DNA of 35,957 bases from Acetobacteraceae bacterium. GTDB taxonomy: Bacteria; Pseudomonadota; Alphaproteobacteria; Acetobacterales; Acetobacteraceae. The notes beneath the pieces were generated by a model. That model saw only the letters and a list, made by a program, of their open reading frames with translations, searched no databases and had not been told where the DNA came from. Both the position numbers and the translations under genes were made by a program. Positions 32,208 through 35,957 of the stretch are shown in pieces (position 1 is the first letter of the stretch; the number at the start of each line of letters is the position of its first letter). The DNA lies in NCBI GenBank assembly GCA_003506895.1, contig DNXO01000051.1, positions 111,266-147,222 on the forward strand. Direction: 5' to 3'.

Positions 32208-33707
32208 TTAGCTGGCGGAAACGCTTTCGGCGGGGGCCCTGGTCAGTTCGGCCTTGAGGGCAGAGCGCATGCGGGACAGCGGCTCATTCCACTCACCGGG
32301 TTTGGGTTGGCGGAACAGCCGAACACTGGGATACCAGGGGCTGTCGTCGCGATTCAGCAGCCAGCGCCAGTCGGCGGCCTTGGGGATCAGTATCCATGCG
32401 GGCCTGCCCAGCGCACCGGCGAGATGTCCCATCGAGGTATCGACGGTGATGATCAGGTCCAGGTTTTCCATCAGCGCCGCCGTCTCCCCGAAATCGGTCA
32501 GGTCGTCGGCGAGATCGGTCATGTTCGGGAACCGCTGGATCGTTTCCAGGTCGCGCGCCGGCATCGGCTTTTGCAGCGACACGAACGCCACGGGGCCGGC
32601 ATCGGCAAGCGGCAAAAGCTGCGACAGGGGAATGGAACGGCGCCGGTCGTTCGGATGGGTCGGACGGCCGGTCCATGCCAATCCGATCCGCTTCACGCCC
32701 GCGGGCAGCGTCGCATCCAACCGTTCCCTCCAATGGGCGATCCGAACCGGATCGGCCTTCAGGTAAGGGATCTTGGACGGGATCGTGTCCATCTGGGTGC
32801 GGAACAGATAGGGCAGGCTGGACAGGCGGCAATGCGCGGCGTGACCGGGCACATCCGTCCAGCGATGGCAGTATCGCGACACTCCGGGGATGTTCGCCAG
32901 CAGTGGTCCCATCTCCGAACTGCAGCCCACGATCAGTTCCTGGCAGCGTTCGGCGGCCATCGGGATATAGCGGGCGAACTGGATCGTATCGCCGTACCCC
33001 TGATCGCCGACCAGCAACAGGCGCCCGGTCGGGATGCGCATGCCGTTCCAGGGGGCCGATGTCATGGCCGGCATCGTCGCCTTGCCTGCCTCGGTCAGGT
33101 TGCGCCACTCATATTCCATCCAGCCTGGATCGAAATCGCCCGTCGCCAGCAGGTTCTGCGCCATCGCCAGATGGCCGTCGGCATGGTCGTGCTTCAGCCC
33201 GAGCGCGCGCAGCAGGCAGGCCATGGCCCGCTCCCGATCGTCCACATCGACGAAGATCAGCGAGAGGTTGACCAGATGTTCGGGGTTGTTCGCGTCCAGC
33301 CGGATCGACTCCTGGCCGGCTGCCAGCGCTTCGTCCATCCGGTAGGTGGAGCGGCAGAGGGAACTGAGATGGGCGTACCAGGTCGCGTTGCCGGGGCGCA
33401 GTTGGATTGCCCGCCGCAGCAGCGCGATGCCCTTGTCGGGATCGCCCGCCGTGGCCACGATGATGCCCTGAAGCGCCAGCGCCGCCGGGTGATCCGGCGA
33501 GGCCGCCAGGATGTCGGTGCAAATACCGGCCGCCTCATTCAGGCGCTTGGCTTGCGCCGCGATTTGCGCGCGGGCCAGCGCCTGTTCCGCGGTCTCGCTG
33601 CCGGCGGTTGGCCGAGCGGCGGCTTGCCCAGGGGGCGCCTGCTCTGGGACCGGCTGGTCTGGGGGCGGGTTGCGGGTTTGTTGCTGGGTAGGATTGATTC
33701 CACTCAT
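32208..33707 (-). CDS. TPR protein with a GT9-like glycosyltransferase domain
   Basis: A 499-residue protein. After a Pro/Gln-rich start (1-40), TPR units fill about 40-205 (AQAKRLNEAAGICTDILAASPDHPAAL, GIALLRRAIQLRPGNATWYAHLSS). Next comes the WMEYEWR link and a glycosyltransferase-B-like half with LLLVGDQGYGDTIQFARY, KRIGLAWTGRPTHPNDRRRSIPL and DLIITVDTSMGHLAGALGRPAW. This pattern is common in proteobacterial TPR glycosyltransferases near flagellar or polysaccharide genes, with a GT9-like fold. Acceptor and sugar are unknown. The ATG at 33707 has only a weak ribosome site. No partner gene is adjacent. Confidence 0.9.
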   Translation of the reverse strand: MSGINPTQQQTRNPPPDQPVPEQAPPGQAAARPTAGSETAEQALARAQIAAQAKRLNEAAGICTDILAASPDHPAALALQGIIVATAGDPDKGIALLRRAIQLRPGNATWYAHLSSLCRSTYRMDEALAAGQESIRLDANNPEHLVNLSLIFVDVDDRERAMACLLRALGLKHDHADGHLAMAQNLLATGDFDPGWMEYEWRNLTEAGKATMPAMTSAPWNGMRIPTGRLLLVGDQGYGDTIQFARYIPMAAERCQELIVGCSSEMGPLLANIPGVSRYCHRWTDVPGHAAHCRLSSLPYLFRTQMDTIPSKIPYLKADPVRIAHWRERLDATLPAGVKRIGLAWTGRPTHPNDRRRSIPLSQLLPLADAGPVAFVSLQKPMPARDLETIQRFPNMTDLADDLTDFGETAALMENLDLIITVDTSMGHLAGALGRPAWILIPKAADWRWLLNRDDSPWYPSVRLFRQPKPGEWNEPLSRMRSALKAELTRAPAESVSAS

Positions 33708-34185
33708 GTTCTGATAAATGCCTTTGGGACCTGGGCGTCGGCAAGCGGTTTGAACGGCGACGGGCCGGAGCCTTCGTTCGAAAGCCGCATGACCCCGCCG
33801 TCATAATGATAAGGTATCGTATCCCAGATGAAATCGATCGGCTGATTTCTTCACATTGTCAGGAGATCGGTCCGGTCTCTTCCATGGCCGCCAACGGGCC
33901 GGCTGGCGTACCAGATGATCGCGCCGGAATGGGCCGTCGGAATGGGCCGCCGGATTGACGAACCGGCGGATCAGCCTTGGTCTGGCAACCCTGTCTGTCT
34001 TCGCTCGCGCTCGGGCAACACAAACGGTTGGGCCAGCAGGCCGGGGGGCGGCGACATGACCTTCACCGGCGCGAACATCCAGGATCAGCGGCGCGTCAGA
34101 CGTTCCGGCAAGACGAGAGAGCTGTATGGTCGCGAGGCCGAAAAAATCGAAATTCGGCTGTGTGCGGGGAATGCTGACTCCCAAC
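33708..34185. other. Gap without a supported gene
   Basis: Several open frames cross this stretch on both strands, but none shows a family pattern, good ribosome site or signal. The only structure noted is a direct 13-base duplication, CGGAATGGGCCG at 33925-33936 and again at 33938-33949. It separates the TPR-glycosyltransferase start from the tRNA promoter. Confidence 0.5.
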
Positions 34186-34214
34186 TTGACGGGCACGCCG
34201 CAACAGGCCTACAC
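34186..34214 (+). promoter_or_regulatory. Probable promoter of tRNA-His
   Basis: TTGACG (34186-34191) is a near-consensus -35 box. After exactly 17 bases CTACAC (34209-34214) is a possible alphaproteobacterial-type -10. A start about seven bases later would lie just before the tRNA at 34229. The -10 is weak. Confidence 0.45.
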
Positions 34215-34228
34215 CGCGCTCCCTGTGT

Positions 34229-34305
34229 GGCGGGCATAGCTCAGTTGGTAGAGCGCCAGGTTGTGGTCTTGGATGTCACGGGTTCGAGTCCCGTTGCTCG
34301 CCCCA
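34229..34305 (+). tRNA. tRNA-His (anticodon GTG)
   Basis: A full cloverleaf. The acceptor stem is GCGGGCA/TGCTCGC with one G/T pair. The D-arm is GCTC...GAGC, the anticodon stem CCAGG/CTTGG with loop TTGTGGT (anticodon 34263-34265) and the T-arm ACGGG-TTCGAGT-CCCGT. An extra G at 34229 faces discriminator C73 at 34302, giving the classical G-1:C73 histidine identity pair. CCA is encoded at 34303-34305. Confidence 0.97.
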
Positions 34306-34690
34306 CCCCTTCCAGTCGGAAAATAGGCTGACAACAGGGGCGGGAACGCCTCTGCCTTTCATCGCGTGGCGGCCAAGAGCCGCGGCGATCGGGATCGTGG
34401 ATCGGATGGGTATGTCGCTTCCGCCCCTCGTGATGGCGGCATTATTCAGCCGGCGCCCGGTACGGAACGCGCAATAATAGACAGATCACACCCGCGTTGG
34501 TTGCATTTCTATGTATATTCACCCGGATCGCGACCCGTTCGCCACGGTACCGAACTTATTAGTATAGAGAGTGTTGATTCCGCGGTGTGACGGGCCAATC
34601 CTTTCGCTATTATCCTCCCCGGGAATAGGGGCGGCGCATCGTGCCGACGATAAACCGAGCGAGACATCGTTCGGCAAGAAGGATGGGGAT
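34306..34690. other. Gap before nadX, partly AT-rich
   Basis: No supported gene lies here. The stretch 34470-34580 is clearly richer in A and T than its surroundings (for example ATTTCTATGTATATTC and CTTATTAGTATAGAG), which suits a promoter region for the gene at 34691. No clear -35/-10 pair, terminator or repeat was identified. No T-run hairpin follows the tRNA. Confidence 0.45.
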
Positions 34691-35494
34691 ATGAGCAAGA
34701 CGGTCGCGATCGCGGGACTGGGCGCTATTGGTTTGCCATTGGCGCGCGCACTTGACGCTGGCGTGGACGGACTGCGATTGGTCGCGGTGTCGTGCCGCGA
34801 TCCGATCAAGGGGCGCGCGAACCTGGCCGGCTTCGTTTCCGCGCCCCGTCTGGTCGAAATCCCTGAACTGGCGGATGCCGATATCGTTGTCGAGTGCACG
34901 CCGGCCGCGGTGTTTGAGCGGATTGCCCTGCCCGCATTGGAGGCTGGCCGGATTTTTGTGCCCGCGTCGGTCGGTGCCCTGCTGCCTCGTATGCACCTGG
35001 CCCGCCTGGCCCGGCAAACCGGTGCCCGCATCGTGGTGCCTACCGGCGCGCTGCTGGGTCTGGATGCGGTGCGCGCGGCAGCCGAGGGACCGGTCGACAG
35101 CATCAGCCTTGAGACGCGAAAGCCCCCAATGGGGCTGATCGGGGCACCGTATCTTGAGAAACACGGAATCGATGTGATGGACCTGAGCCAGCCGCTGCTG
35201 GTGTTCGACGGCAACGCCCTCGACGCCGTGGCGGGTTTCCCGGCCAACGTGAACGTGGCGGCGGCCCTCGCCCTGGCCGGGATCGGGCCAATCCGGACGC
35301 AGGTGCGGATCTGGGCGGATCCAGGCGTCACCCGTAACATCCATACCATTCGCGTGGAGGCCGAGGCCGCCCGCTTCACCATGTCGATCGAGAATGTGCC
35401 CAGTGCCGAAAACCCCAGGACCGGGCAACTAACGGCCTTGTCGTTGCTGGCATGCCTGCGCGGCCTGGTTTCATCCCTGAAAGTCGGAAGCTGA
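34691..35494 (+). CDS. nadX: Aspartate dehydrogenase
   Basis: A 267-residue protein of the L-aspartate dehydrogenase family (DUF108 C-terminal domain). It oxidises aspartate to iminoaspartate or oxaloacetate with NAD(P) and can replace NadB in NAD synthesis. The Rossmann motif GLGAIG is at 9-14. VVPTGALLGLDAVRAA, FPANVNVAAALALAGIGP and the C-terminal NPRTGQLTALSLLACLRGL are family hallmarks. AAGGATGGGG sets the start at ATG 34691; the frame is open further upstream without similarity. No nadA or nadC is nearby, so a catabolic or amination role is also possible. A small membrane protein follows after four bases. Confidence 0.88.
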   Translation: MSKTVAIAGLGAIGLPLARALDAGVDGLRLVAVSCRDPIKGRANLAGFVSAPRLVEIPELADADIVVECTPAAVFERIALPALEAGRIFVPASVGALLPRMHLARLARQTGARIVVPTGALLGLDAVRAAAEGPVDSISLETRKPPMGLIGAPYLEKHGIDVMDLSQPLLVFDGNALDAVAGFPANVNVAAALALAGIGPIRTQVRIWADPGVTRNIHTIRVEAEAARFTMSIENVPSAENPRTGQLTALSLLACLRGLVSSLKVGS

Positions 35495-35498
35495 CCTC

Positions 35499-35825
35499 GT
35501 GGCCGAGGCTGCCGTCTATCTGCTGACTTTGGCGCTGTTCAGTTTCGTGATCGTCGCCAGCGCGCGGATGCGGCACGAGATGCTGCTGCTGGCTTGCATT
35601 CCGCCGGTCTTTGTCGCGTCGATCGTTGGGTTTGTGATGACGCTTTACGCCGGCGACGCGTTCGGCGCGCTGCCCACCGGCGCCGCGCTGGCGGCAGGCG
35701 TCCCACCGGGATGGCTTCTGGCTCGGCGATTCAAGTCCAGGGATCTGTTGATCGCTATCTACCTGGGGTGGGCGGTTGCCCTGGTACTGGCACTGATCGC
35801 GTTCGGGTTTCCCGATCGCGGGTGA
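35499..35825 (+). CDS. Hypothetical small membrane protein
   Basis: A 108-residue protein starting at GTG 35499, four bases after the nadX stop, so probably coupled to it. Hydrophobic helices at about 4-22, 27-50 and 85-103, with a glycine/alanine-rich region between (GALPTGAALAAGVPPGW), suggest three membrane passes. No family is recognised. A transport or accessory role linked to nadX would be a guess. Confidence 0.65.
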   Translation: MAEAAVYLLTLALFSFVIVASARMRHEMLLLACIPPVFVASIVGFVMTLYAGDAFGALPTGAALAAGVPPGWLLARRFKSRDLLIAIYLGWAVALVLALIAFGFPDRG

Positions 35826-35833
35826 GGGCCCTT

Positions 35834-35957
35834 ATACCAGCCGTCCGAAGCTTCGACTCTTTTGTCAGTTAGCGGGCGGCCGCCCACCAACCCCGCGCGC
35901 ATACCAGTCGGCCCCTGGGGCCGCTGGTATCCTATTGATTTGGCGCGCGGCCGCCCC
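35834..35957. repeat. Modular stem-loop repeat, copy B, cut by window end
   Basis: It shares the opening ATACCAGCCGTCCGAAGCTT and the following TTTTGTCAGT block with copy A. Next comes the ACCAACCCCGCGCGC block and a terminal stem ATACCAG...CTGGTAT (35901-35907 and 35924-35930). After that stem the block CCTATTGATTTGGCGCGCGG appears, which in copy A stands before the GC-rich part, so the modules are permuted. The window ends inside it, so a longer array may continue. Confidence 0.85.

Noticed and set aside
32088..33806. 572-codon plus-strand frame opposite the TPR-glycosyltransferase
   Set aside because: The opposite strand encodes a recognisable TPR/GT9-like protein; this frame has no domain features.

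Overview
The window reads as a chromosomal segment of a high-GC alphaproteobacterium. The best guess is an Acetobacteraceae-like member of the Rhodospirillales. Supporting points are strong G/C third-position bias, Tat-like signals on solute-binding proteins, many stand-alone periplasmic binding proteins, the order TPR lipoprotein then ispE, and a histidine tRNA that keeps the classical G-1:C73 pair, which the Rhizobiales/Rhodobacterales/Caulobacterales group has largely lost. The taxonomy is inferred, not proven. No phage, insertion sequence, CRISPR array or rRNA was seen.

Layout. 1-4030: the last codons of a thiolase, an OmpR-type response regulator, then a thiolase-like protein with a DUF35 zinc-ribbon/OB partner and a branched-chain-amino-acid-type binding protein. 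4030-9610: a TauD-type dioxygenase, a nucleoside deaminase, an IlvD/Edd dehydratase, a glycine-zipper lipoprotein, a VOC protein, aat and a membrane protein. 9670-12760: a DUF4337 membrane protein, msrA, panC and an SDR. 12820-16360: cydDC, followed by an unrecognised 45-residue ORF. 16430-22230: a methyltransferase, an intergenic repeat, an MmgE/PrpD protein, a luciferase-like oxidoreductase, a TAXI binding protein and an HSL-type hydrolase. 22520-26290: a left-running cluster of a histone-H1-like/AT-hook protein fused to a cupin, a beta-propeller lactonase, a 2-hydroxyacid dehydrogenase and a two-domain CbiX-like protein. 26400-30760: ETF-ubiquinone oxidoreductase, a TPR lipoprotein and ispE. 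30830-35957: a DctP-type binding protein, a probable gene remnant, a TPR-glycosyltransferase, tRNA-His, nadX, a small membrane protein and a second repeat copy running off the end.

How the parts work together. The core genes cover redox and energy (cydDC, ETF-QO, msrA), cofactors and isoprenoids (panC, ispE, nadX) and protein turnover (aat). Around them is catabolic accessory content: three solute-binding proteins of different families without permeases nearby, a cofactor-independent acid dehydratase/isomerase-like protein, flavin and non-haem iron oxygenases, and CoA-ester carbon-carbon chemistry. Genes are mostly short divergent or convergent units, and several convergent pairs are separated by near-perfect hairpins.

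The least ordinary items are the DNA-binding-tail/cupin fusion at 22524-23351, the modular stem-loop repeat with a paired (compensatory) change at 17175-17300 and 35834-35957, the thiolase-like/DUF35 pair lacking the usual nucleophilic cysteine, and the 45-residue ORF behind cydDC.
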